DNA of 64,000 nucleotides. Source: Cordilura impudica (taxonomy: Eukaryota; Arthropoda; Insecta; Diptera; Scathophagidae). Of the stretch, positions 1 through 9,800 are shown piece after piece (position 1 is the first letter of the stretch; every line of letters begins with the position of its first letter). Position numbers and translations under genes: made by a program. The DNA lies in contig OY821521.1 of NCBI GenBank assembly GCA_963682025.1, forward strand, positions 167,086,709 to 167,150,708, written 5' to 3'. Under the pieces are notes generated by a model. That model saw nothing but the letters and a program-made list of their open reading frames with translations, was not told the origin of the DNA and made no database searches.

Positions 1-655
1 CTCTTTGAGAAAAGGTACTTCTCTAAGAAAAGGCAGATTATTAACCCTTCCAGACCTAGCTGTATCGATTGTGAGATCTGGTTTAAGGTGTTTAAAATAT
101 AAATAAATACATTTTTGCAGAAACGGCACATCTTAACGAAAAGGTACTATTTTTAGAAAAGGGACTTTTTTAAGCAAAGGGACTTTTTTAAGAAAAGGTA
201 CGTTTTGACGATAAAAGTTTACTTTTTTAAAAAATATATTTTTTTAAAGAATAGGAACTTTTTTAAGACATGAAAGTCTTTGAGAAAGGATACTTCACTA
301 AGAAAAGGCAGATTATTAACCTCTTAGATCTAGCTGTTTCGATTGTTAGATCTGGTTTGAGCTGCCTAAGATATAAATAAATACATTTTTTGAGATTTTT
401 TTTTACCGGTATTCAGTGATTGTAAGTTCTCTTGCGTGCTCTTTATACACTTTGCTCAAAGGAATTTTTATATTGATGCTTTAACAATGACTATAATCGT
501 TTTTCTACTGAGGCCTTTAAGTGTTAACAAAATTTACTTTTTAAAGAAAATGTACTTTTAAGAAAATCGACTTTTTAAAGAAAACTAGTAATTTTTTTCA
601 AGAAAATGTATTTATTGTGAGAAGATAATTTTTGAGGAAAATAAGATACTTTAAA
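1..655. repeat. GGTAC-core satellite fragments with a 271-bp tandem duplication
   Basis: The stretch is made of degenerate units of about 17-18 bp around an AAAAGGTACTTTTTT core. It also holds two copies of a segment that starts CTTTGAGAAA and includes AGATTATTAACC, TAGCTGT and AGATCTGGTTT. These copies lie at about 1-120 and 272-390, an offset of about 271 bp. Bases 400-530 look unique. No coding potential is seen. Confidence 0.75.
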
Positions 656-1365
656 ACAAGTAAGAAAATACCCTATACCATGGTTTAGAGACCCTATCTC
701 TTCGTTCCAACTAATTGGATATAGAAAATGAGCATAAACCAAATTTGAGTGGCATTGTTAGTAATTTTTTTGGCTGTAGATATGAAAAAGTTCATATCGG
801 GCGCTATATTTATATGGGGACTAGGTCGAAAAATGGACCGATCCTGTCCATACTTGGTAAAGCAACTTATATTTTGAAAAAATATACACAAACCAAATTT
901 GAGAAGAAGCTGTGCAATATTTTCGGATTTTGAGAGATTCAAGTGAAGATCGGGAAGCAGCTCTATATGTGGCATATGACTAGGAATTGTCCTACGGGGA
1001 CAATTTGACTGAGATCTATATGATAATTTGGATCTAATTTGGCAATTTATGTCGATTTCGTAGGGGTCACTTGTATGGGGACTAGGTCTGAACATGGACC
1101 GAATTTCACCAATAAAAGCTTATATACCAAATTTCATCAAAATATATTCATATTTGTGACCTGTAGTTTGATTACAAGGTTTACATGGACACACAGATGG
1201 ACAGACGGAAAGACGGATGGACGGACGGACATCGCTAAATCGACTCAGAAAGTGATTCTGAGGCGATCGGTATAATAAAAAGTCTAGGTCAAATATTTTT
1301 GGTAGTTACAAACAGCAGCACAAAGTAATTATACCCAAACCGCATAGTGGTATAGGGTATAAAAA
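656..1365 (-). mobile_element. DINE-1/mini-me-like repeat, family A (GTCY-type), copy 1
   Basis: The element begins with ACAAGTAAGAAAATACCCTA and ends with GTGGTATAGGGTATAAAA, so the outer parts are inverted (ATACCCTATACCA). Near 1197-1230 it carries a GGAC/GACA run, which is (GTCY)n on the minus strand. Strand is set by that microsatellite. The same sequence recurs at 2615, 41476, 56073 and 61100. GTCY microsatellites are a recalled mark of dipteran DINE-1/mini-me elements, which are non-autonomous relatives of Helentrons. This copy lacks the terminal hairpin seen at 42190 and 56085. Short open frames inside it are not genes. Confidence 0.7.
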
Positions 1366-1379
1366 TGCACTTTCTCTTT

Positions 1380-1500
1380 TCACATAAATAACATTTTTAA
1401 GAAAAGGTACTTATTTAAGAAAAGGTATTTTTTTAGGAAGAGGTACTTTTTGAATAAAGAGAAATTTATAAGAAAAGTTACTTTTAAAAATAATCTTACC
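1380..1500. repeat. GGTAC-core satellite fragment
   Basis: A few degenerate units of the same AAGAAAAGGTACTT type as the large arrays at 17.6-20.4, 43.8-47.1 and 62.3-64 kb. Confidence 0.7.
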
Positions 1501-1558
1501 CATAAAAACCAAGTTTTTATTAAAACTATTTCTTTCCTTATGCATATGAGTTTTGAAT

Positions 1559-2395
1559 ATCTCCGTGACTGTGCGTGACTATGTGTGACTATCTTAAAAC
1601 TAATCTTTGGCCACAACAAGTCTGTGGACAAAGTTTCAGATCCATCGGATGAGGGGTGGTGGGGTTTTAATCTCTCCGTGACTGTACGTGACTATGCGTG
1701 ACTGTGCGTGACTATGTCAAAGTTAATCTTTTTTCACAGCAAGTCTATCGACCAAGTTTTAGATCGATTGGATAAGAGAAAATGGGTTTAAAATTACTCC
1801 GTGACTGTGCGTGAGTGCGCGTGACTATGTCGAAGTTGATCTTTCTTTACAGCAAGTATATCGACCAAGTTTCACATCGGTCGGATGAGGGTAAATGACA
1901 TTTAGATCACTCCGTGACTGTGCGTGACCATGCGTGACTGTGCGTGACCATGCGTGACTAAGCCAAAGTTAATATTTTTTCACAGCAAGTGTATGGATCA
2001 AGTTTCAGATCGATCGGATGAGGGGAAATGACATTTAGATGACTCCGTGACTGTGCCGTGACCATGCGTGACTGCGCGTGACTAAGTCAAAGTTAATCTT
2101 TTTTCACAGCAAGTGTATGGACCAAGTTTGAGATTGATCGGATGAGGGCAAATGACATTAGGATCACTCCGTGACTGTGCGTGACCACGTGTGTCTGTGC
2201 GTGACTAAGTCAAAGTTAATCTTTTTTTCACACCAAGTTTGAGATCGATCGGATGAGGGGAAATAACATTTAGATCACTCCGTGACTGTGCGTGACCACG
2301 CGTGACTGTGCGTGATTACCCCAAAATAAATCTGTAGTCACGACAAGACTATGGGCCAAGTTTCAGAGCAATTGGATAAGGGGGAATGGGGTCCA
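1559..2395. repeat. Minisatellite, about 7 units of 111-132 bp with a GCGTGAC sub-repeat
   Basis: Seven units start with CTCCGTGACTGT at about 1560, 1674, 1796, 1910, 2042, 2166 and 2277. Each unit has a block of GCGTGAC(T/C)(A/G)T sub-repeats. This is followed by AAAGTTAATCTTTTTTCACA and then a conserved AAGTTTCAGATCGATCGGAT segment. Units differ by substitutions and by the number of sub-repeats. No reading frame crosses the array. Confidence 0.85.
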
Positions 2396-2399
2396 CTCA

Positions 2400-2445
2400 T
2401 GGCAGACAGACAGACATACAGACAGATAGACAGACAGACAGAGAG
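2400..2445. repeat. (GACA)n microsatellite
   Basis: A run of GACAGACA/GACAGATA units directly follows the last minisatellite unit. It resembles the GTCY/GACR microsatellite of the neighbouring DINE-1-like repeats, so the minisatellite may have been part of such an element. Confidence 0.8.
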
Positions 2446-2469
2446 TATGAGTTAAAAGAAAGAGTTTAA

Positions 2470-2600
2470 AAATTTAACTTATTTAAACTGGGTTCTTTTT
2501 AAGAAAAGGCACTTCTTAAGAAAGTTTATTGTTTTGAGAAAAGGCATTTTTTTAATAAAAGGTATTGTTTTAGGAAAGGTACTTTTTATGAAAAGGCACG
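2470..2600. repeat. GGTAC-core satellite fragment
   Basis: Degenerate TTTTAAGAAAAGGCACTT units, here often with GGCAC or GGTAT instead of GGTAC. Confidence 0.65.
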
Positions 2601-2614
2601 GTAGGGAAAACTTC

Positions 2615-3482
2615 ATTATACCCTTTACACTATGTGGTTTGGGTATAATAACTTCGTGCTGCTGTTTGTAACTACCAAAAATATTTGACCTAGACCCATC
2701 TTTTGTTACACCGATCGACTCAGAATCACTTTCACAGACGGACAGACGAACATCGCAAAATCGACTCAGAATTATTTTCAGAATCACTTTCTGAGTCGAT
2801 TTAGCGATGTCCGTCTGTCCGTCCGTCCGTCTGTCCATCTGTGTGTCCATGTATATCTTTAATCAAACTACGGGTCACAAATACGAATATATTTTGATGA
2901 TGTTTGGTATATAAGCTTTCATCGGCCATAGAATAAATGCTGTTAAAATTGGTGAAATTTGGTCTATGTTCAGACCTAGTCCCCATACAAATGAACCCTA
3001 TGAAATCGATATAAATAGTCCAAAAATAATCCCTATACGACAATTCTTAGTCATAGGCCCCATATAGAGGTGCTTCCCGATTTTCACTTAAATCTATAAA
3101 AAAAAAAAACAAAAATAGTGCACAGATTTTTCTCAAATTGGGTTTGTATGTGTTTATTATACCCAGTGGTCAGTAGTCCAAGAATAAACCCTATAGTACA
3201 ATTCTTAGTTATAGGCCCCATATAGAGATGCTTCCCGATCTTGACTTATATCTATCAAAAAACAAATATATTGCACAGATTTTTCTCAAATTTGGTTTGT
3301 ATATATTTTTTCAAAACATAAGTGACTTTACTAATATGGTCAGGATCGGTCCATGTTTCGACCTAGGCCCCATATAAATATAGCACCCGATATGAACTTT
3401 TTCATATGTGCAGCCAAAAAAAATTAATAACAATGCCACTCAAATTTGGTTTATGCTTATTTTCTATATCCAATTAGTTGTA
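2615..3482 (+). mobile_element. DINE-1/mini-me-like repeat, family A, copy 2 (rearranged)
   Basis: The copy starts at ATACCCTTTACACTATGTGG and ends near CTATATCCAATTAGTTG, inverted relative to copy 1. (GTCY)n lies at about 2806-2850. Two rearrangements set it apart. A local inverted duplication at about 2735-2825 makes the GACGGACAGACG/GATTTAGCGATGTCC region fold on itself. A second, tandem duplication of about 150 bp (near 3017-3170 and 3172-3300) repeats the GGCCCCATATAGAG(G/A)TGCTTCC segment. Confidence 0.7.
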
Positions 3483-4672
3483 AGATATGTATATGGTTCC
3501 ATTCGATTATGGAAAGGGAAAACGACTTAAAATTCTCTATATACCAAAGAATACCTCTAAGAGCCATAATGGTTGGGTCACAGAGCTGCCAATCGACTGT
3601 CAAAGAGGTTTTTTTTTATAATTATAAAAACATAGTTAGGACATTGTCACATATTACGCGGATTTCAAATCAATTCTTGTATATGTCGCCAGTAAAACCC
3701 ACAGAAAATGTTGTTGTATCTTTAAATAGCAAAAAAAAAAAAAAAAAAAAAAATGTACCTAATTATATGTTGGCATATCATTTATATTATTAGAAATGAC
3801 TACTTCGAAAATTTTTAAAAAACTAAAAATACAAAAAAAAAACACAAATAAAAACAAAAAAAAAAAGAAGAAAAGAAAATTTTTTCCTTCCTCAGAACAT
3901 ATCCAGGTTTCATAACGATCTACGGTTTCCACCTGTTTTGAATACTAATCCATAACAATACGAATTCACAAAATATTATTCATTTTAATAAGAAAATCTG
4001 TAACACTTTTTATTTTGAAAGAAAAAACCAAATTATTCATATAATAAGAGAAATAAAAATATATGTTGACAGGTGTTTTATTATAATCATGCGAATATTA
4101 TATCGAATATAACGATTATGTACCGAAAATATCTATTTTCATTCCAAAAAAAAAAACATGTCTGCAGTTAACAGATAATTTTTAGATAATGCAACATTTA
4201 AAATAGTCGCTGTTTTAAGTTCATGCATAATATCTAGTTATAGATTTGGAAAATTATTTACAATTTCCATTATGCCTGTCAATTTGATAATCTGTGGTTG
4301 ACAATGCGTAACTAGAAATAACGCTTAAATAATACACAGAAATTTTTTTGGGCAATTAAGTCCTTTTCAATATATTTACGCTGTTTGTATTTAAAAACAT
4401 TGGATTTATAAAAGAAAATTTTATATAATGTGACATAAAACAAACAACTAACAGGTGTTGTTTCCCATTATAATGTGTTGTTGGGAATAAAAGCATTTAA
4501 AAAATAATGCTATCAGGTCTAATGAGTTTCCAAAACACTTAAACGTATTTCGTTTTGAATTCTTCAAATACTGAATTATTATTATTTATTACTTTATGCT
4601 AGACAACAGTATAAGGAGGACCATACGAAGAGTGACATTTTTTTTAATAAAAAATTTATTTACTTTATTTCA
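3483..4672. other. AT-rich DNA with no recognisable gene
   Basis: Contains an A run at about 3730-3752 and A-rich tracts at 3820-3870. The longest open frame (3446-3793) is partly a poly-lysine product of the A run and starts inside the repeat, so it is not called. I recognise no domain and no repeat copy here. Confidence 0.5.
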
Positions 4673-4673
4673 A

Positions 4674-4705
4674 ACTAGCAGTATACCCGCTACGTTGTTA
4701 GCGTA
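4674..4705 (-). other. Orphan Helitron-type 3' terminus
   Basis: Read on the minus strand the sequence has a short hairpin (CGCTAAC...GTAGCG), then GGTATACTGCTAG followed by T. That is the hairpin-plus-CTAG layout of a Helitron 3' end. It abuts, in opposite orientation, the Helitron at 4713. No matching 5' TC end was identified. Confidence 0.4.
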
Positions 4706-4712
4706 ATTATTA

Positions 4713-5029
4713 TCTGTAATATTAATATGCTAGGCGATTTCTTGTGACTGATGTTTTGTTCTACCGTTTTATCCCGATTTTGACCAAGCGTATATTATTT
4801 GAAAGGTATTTTTTTTAGCTGTTTTGCAGACTTACAGGTTTTTAAATTTCTTCCTTTATTTTGAGTAAATTGCATTTAAAGTTGCTACTAAAACATACAT
4901 AAAATTATACAATACAATGTGTTGATTTGTGAATTGGCTATAATTGATTAGCATACTTTTAGGGTCTTTAATGAAAAAATTAAATGTCCTAGAATTTGCG
5001 CTCGAATTTCGAGGGCTGGAATCTGTTAG
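4713..5029 (+). mobile_element. Non-autonomous Helitron, copy 1
   Basis: The 317-bp element starts with TCTGTAATATTAATATGC after an A. It ends with GGCTGGAATCTGTTAG before a T. A subterminal palindrome, GCTCGAATTTCGAG, lies about 15 nt from the 3' end. TC at the 5' end, a 3' hairpin, a CTRR-like end and insertion between A and T are established Helitron traits. Five near full-length relatives and one truncated one lie in this window. It is too short to encode Rep/helicase. Confidence 0.8.
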
Positions 5030-5334
5030 TATTAATTACTAGAACCATAATACTATTTAAAAACAATAAGAAATATAGTGTGAGTGATAAAACGGTCAAT
5101 ACAAAAAAATTTTATTATAAAATTAAAAATTCTTTTTTTAATTGAAACATTTGCATGTTTAATTTATTTAACAGAGAAGAAATATTAAGATAATTTCAAA
5201 AAAAAAAAAAAAAATAAAACTTAAAAGTGTTGAGAAAACAATGGAAACCTTTACTATAAAATAAACAATGTTTAATAAAATGATGGTCATTGTCTTGGGG
5301 GTGGATGATTCTTATACCGAATGATATTAGGTTA
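5030..5334. other. AT-rich spacer between two Helitrons
   Basis: No gene or repeat copy recognised. An A run lies near 5200. Confidence 0.45.
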
Positions 5335-5680
5335 TCTATAATAATAATAGGCTAGGCGATTTTTTGTGACCGATGTTTTGTTCTACCGTTTTATACCGAT
5401 TTTGACCAGATGTATATTATTTTAAAGGTATTTCTTTTTAGCTGCTTTGCAGATTTACAGATTTTTAAATTTTTTCTTTATTTTGAGTAAATTGCATTTA
5501 AAGTTGCTACTAACACATACATAAAATTATACAATGCTATGTATTTGTTTATTAAATTTGTCAATGTGTTTGTAATAAAAAATAGTTTGTTTTTTTTGCA
5601 TACCTTTAGGGTCTTTATTTAATAAAAAAATAAAATTTCCCAGAATTTACACTCGAATTTCGAGGGCTGGAATCTGCTAG
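5335..5680 (+). mobile_element. Non-autonomous Helitron, copy 2
   Basis: The 346-bp element starts TCTATAATAATAATAGGCTA after an A and ends GGCTGGAATCTGCTAG before a T. The subterminal palindrome CTCGAATTTCGAG is present. It is in the same orientation as copy 1, about 300 bp away, and has an insertion of TTTG-rich sequence relative to it. Confidence 0.85.
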
Positions 5681-5995
5681 TTATAGTAAAACTCCTAAAG
5701 GTCCTGCGGGGAAACAGTATTCTAATTCCAGTGCATATGTTCGATTTTTATCTGATATCAGTGGTTTCCTCACAGGACGATAACAACCAAGATCAGCCTC
5801 AATTGTTCGTCGGGCAACACTTTAAGCAAATAGTTTTATTTTGTCCTGTCTTTGATTCGTTTTATGGGGCCTGCGCCATAAAGTGAAATTATGGATTTAT
5901 TCATAGAATATTTCTCACAAATTTTCTTTTCCTTATGACCAGCACTAAAATCATTCTCTATAAAACTTTGTTTTTGCCAATATTTTATAATGTAC
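5681..5995. other. Spacer with no recognisable gene
   Basis: Less AT-rich than its surroundings, with no open frame or repeat match that I can support. Confidence 0.4.
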
Positions 5996-6030
5996 TAGTA
6001 TGCCCTGTCGCACTTCGCTACGACTTACCG
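5996..6030 (-). other. Orphan Helitron-type 3' terminus
   Basis: On the minus strand GTCGTAGCGAAGTGCGAC forms a hairpin and is followed by AGGGCATACTAG and then T. This is the same layout as the other Helitron 3' ends but of a different subfamily. The 5' end was not found. Confidence 0.4.
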
Positions 6031-6115
6031 AGACATGTTTTATTTCATAATCAATTTTTGATACGAAGTTTGTATTGTGCAATTAAAGTATTTAATTTAA
6101 TTTATTTTTAAATTT

Positions 6116-7795
6116 TTATACTCTCCACTCCAGTGTGCAGAGGGTATATATAAGTTTGTCATTCCATTTGTAATAATTAGAAAAAAAATTTTGGACCCCA
6201 CAAAATATATATATTTGTGATCCTTATAGCAACCGGAGTTGATATAGCGATGTCCGTCTGTCCGTCTGTGGAAATCACTATGACGGCATCAATCAGGCAG
6301 CTAGTGTGCTCGTTGACATAAAAAATGATTCACTAACATCCTGGAAAGATTGCTGTTTAAAATCATCCAAATCGGTCTATTAGGGCCCGAAATTTGAATG
6401 AAGAACTAAAAAAAGTCTTGAAAAAATATAATTTTCTATGTTGTTCTTGTCACGATCACGCCCTCAATAGTGCAGCTACAGTGATCATTTTTAGTGACAA
6501 TGGTTCACCAAATTCAATGGAAGATTCCTGTTTCAAAAATCATTAAAATCGGTGGAACAGGTCCATGGAAATCTCTGAAAAATTAAAAAAAAGAAAAAAA
6601 TGAGGTTTCTATATTGTTCTTGTTGTTATTCTAAATGTTGTGTTGTTGTCATAGCTGGACTTGTTGTTTTTGTGGTCGTTGTGGTAATAATATAATAAAA
6701 ACTAACCCTTTGTAAAAATTTTTTAGTAGAAAAATTTAAAAGTTTCCATTGTTTTGGCCTCACTAAAAAAATTTGTTAGATCATTTCTGTCATTACCATG
6801 AGCCTGCCTGCAAAATTTTAGATCGAATGCGTCAAGGGAAAGGGGTTAAAACCGTTCCAAAATTTTTTCGACAAGCAGACACTACGAGTTAATATAAAGG
6901 GAGTAAAAATTCACCTACACCTAAAGCAAATAATGCTAAAATACCTAGTTGTTAATAAAAAAAAAACAATGTAAATTTAGCAAAAATAAATTTTATGTAT
7001 GAATTTATTTAAAGAGAAAAACACAAAAATAACGTTTGATGTTGTATTTTTTGTGTGTAATATTTACATATGCATACATAAACATATTAGATAATACAAA
7101 TAATATACATATATTCTATATATGTATATCTATAACAACTGCATGTTAGAAATAAATTCGGTATATTATTTTATTTACATAAAATTCTGCAATATTTTGT
7201 TGTGGGGAAAATACATTTCTTTTGCATTAACAGAGTGTCACTTCATTTTGCTCAGCGTGACTATGCCACAGTAGATGGCGCCACAATTTTTGTTCTAATT
7301 AGCTTTGCAATAGTTATTTCTATTTTAACATGAATGTCAATATTTTCAACTAGATATCATACAAAACAATGCTATGAGTATACACGGGCTGGTCTTTTAT
7401 TTCATACGTTTTTTCATTATTCTTTTACAAATATGAACATAAGTTTGGCATATTAACTTTTTGTTGTCTTTACAAAATAGAGTTACCGGGTTCATCAATG
7501 AGTTTTTTGCTTTCAAAACAGTTCTACATAGTTATATAGAATTATTATTCTGCTTTACCTACAAAATATCTGATTGCGGTTACATCTAATTTTTAAAAAT
7601 TGTTTATAATTACTAAAGCATTATTATTCACATAAATACAAAATTGCACTTTTTAAATTTTCCATTAAAATTTAAGAAAATATCAATTCTAAAAACTGGA
7701 ATTAAAAATTTCCAATTATAAATTACAATTAATGCCTTTTAGAAAACAAAACGTCGGAAATTATAATTTTAAATTTAGAAGACATCAATTCCATC
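6116..7795 (+). repeat. 1.7-kb repeat (empty-site copy) that includes a mini-me-like element
   Basis: The first 790 bp are a mini-me/DINE-1-like sequence. It opens with TACTCTCCACTCCAGTGTGC, then GCAGAGGGTATATATAAG. A (GTCY)n run at about 6247-6270 follows GATATAGCGAT. The remainder to about 7795 matches, in inverted orientation, 34609-35540. It includes a GGCGCCA-containing segment near 7270 and a CTTTCAAAACAGTTCTACAT segment near 7510. At about 7650 this copy is continuous through TTTTTAGAATTGATATTTTC (read on the minus strand). At that point the partner carries a 3.28-kb transposon. Confidence 0.75.
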
Positions 7796-7938
7796 TTTTA
7801 TAAATAAATTTTATTCGTTAAACACAAATTGAAATTCCAAAAAAAAAAAAAAAAAAAAAACACCAAATACCTATGTTTACATATAAAAATTTTACATTTA
7901 AAAAAAATATTGACATTCAGGAGAAATTAATAGCTTTT

Positions 7939-8532
7939 CAGTACCGCGATTCAGTAATTTCTTTTAACGATAGTCGAATCGTTAAAAAAAAGAAAAGAGC
8001 AAAATTATCAGTAAAATTTTTAAACGATATTCGCTATTGTTAAACTCAGATGTTGTTGTTATCTAAACGACAAACATTTTGTGTTGTTTATTCAATCGAC
8101 AAAAACTTAAATTTTTAGGTTGAAATGTCGTCATACATAAATAAAAATTATAATATAGGGAAAATATTTTGCTTTTATTAAAAAAGTTTTTTATATAAAA
8201 TAAAAAAATTAAATAGCATATTCAATTCATTATTTCATTTTCAAATAAATAAACAGAAATATTAGTAAAAAAAAATAAAGATATTAAACATAAACATAAA
8301 ATCATCCTGTCAAACACGAATTAATATGTTTTTTTTCTATTCTTTGTATTTTTCGCTTATTTTGACAGAGATGCCACTCGTTTACAATTTAAATAAATAG
8401 AAAAATAGATTTGTCGACTGTCGTTAAGATGTATGTACTTAGTGATTCACTTAATCCTTAGTGTAAACAACAATAGCTGTCGATATATTTTGCGATTGTC
8501 CGATCGTTGAAATTTACAGAATCACACTACAG
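7939..8532. mobile_element. Possible MITE with degenerate terminal inverted repeats
   Basis: The left end reads CAGTACCGCGATTCAGTAAT and the right end, reverse-complemented, reads CTGTAGTGTGATTCTGTAAA. Both continue into an ACGAT...AATCG segment. The interior is AT-rich and non-coding, and no clear target duplication is seen. It could also be chance inverted similarity. Confidence 0.4.
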
Positions 8533-9179
8533 AAAACATTAATTTAAATTCAATGAATTTTAGAAAACGTCAAATGATATTTAAGAATTGCGAACATAAA
8601 AATTGTTACATAAATAAACGCAATTTGATGAGAATGTTATTTATATATTATTTTTCACAATTGTTTTGGATGAAAATTTGAAGTTTTTCAGAAAATAAAG
8701 AGAACAAATTATTTTGTTTAAAATGTTTGGGACATTTGGTTTTTTGCGTTTGGCATCCCTAATTTGAATATTTATTATTATAAATTAATCTCTGTGTTTT
8801 GCAAATATGGCAATATTTTAATAAAAAAGTTGGGAGAGTTTTTTTGGTTATTATTTTGTTACTCCATCCGACCTATATGGCCGCAATGAAGAAATATTTG
8901 GCCAGTTAAAAGAAACTATACAGCCATCTCCAATTAGCACGATTTAATGCATATAGCCACCCTACACAACCATTACCTTTGCAATGGAGGTTAGGGCGAG
9001 CTGTTTAATTAGCAAAAACTAAATTGAACGAGAAGTTATGTCATATAACCTAAATGCATGCCGATCAGCAACCACGCTGACCAAAAAGCAACCACTCAAA
9101 GAATTTGCTGAAATAATTTGGTATTAAGTTTAACAAATTGTTTACTTTTTCTTTTACATTTATTATCAAGACTCAAACC
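8533..9179. other. Non-coding stretch, no recognised feature
   Basis: Bases 8860-9120 are less AT-rich than their surroundings. All three forward frames are closed by stops and no motif is recognised. It may be the inner part of the element whose terminus lies at 9180-9236. Confidence 0.4.
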
Positions 9180-9236
9180 GAGGTGGAGGGTGTCAAAGAT
9201 TCGGCACAGTCGAATTTAACACTCTTACTTGTTTTA
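9180..9236 (+). other. Hairpin-bearing element terminus, family B
   Basis: GAGGTGGAGGGTGTCAAAGA leads into the imperfect hairpin TTCGGCACAGTCGAA, then TTTAACACTCTTACTTGTTT. The same terminus is at 51627-51675 and, decayed, at 43340-43395 (both reversed). The outer ACAAGTAAG box and the inner GATACCCT box are shared with the family A termini at 42190-42236 and 56073-56110. It is therefore probably the end of a related Helentron-like repeat. Confidence 0.55.
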
Positions 9237-9800
9237 TTTCAATGCTTGCTGATATACAATATTTTTTGTTTTTGTCATTCAGTGCAACAATTATCAAATT
9301 TTTCGTGCTTAGACTGGAACAAGGTACATATATGTAGCTGCCCATGAGAATAATATGGATTTTCCAAATTAAACACTTAACTATTGAATTAAGAATTTCA
9401 TTTAGCGATTTTTGATTTTATACATTTTTGATTTTGGCGATTTTTGATTTTGGCGCTTTTTAATTTTTTCGATTTTTGAATTTGGCAATTCCGCCCATAT
9501 TTTCCACTACTACTCACAATAATAATTAATGTACTTGTCAAAAGTTTCAAGACTATCGCTTTCGTAGCGTTTCATATTTAGTTTATAGGATGTACCACGC
9601 CCACTAATCCCATCCCGCCCAATTTTTTATTTGACTACACACATTAATATCTGATGGACTCATGCAAAGTGTCGAGTACATCAGTTATATTATCTATATA
9701 TACAAAAGAGTTGTGAGGATGATCATCATCGCCGTGCCCAAACCATTCGACCCAGAAGCTTGATATTTGGACTGTAGGTTCCTCTCTCGGCGTAAAGATC
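9237..9800. other. AT-rich stretch with a possible Helitron-like start
   Basis: Bases 9420-9480 repeat GGCGATTTTTGATTTT. At about 9712 TCTATATATACAAAAGAGTT follows an A and resembles Helitron 5' ends, but no matching 3' end can be assigned. No gene is seen. Confidence 0.35.

Noticed and set aside
1559..2395. CRISPR-like look of the regularly spaced repeats
   Set aside because: The units are contiguous minisatellite units without unique spacers, and the DNA is from an animal nuclear genome.
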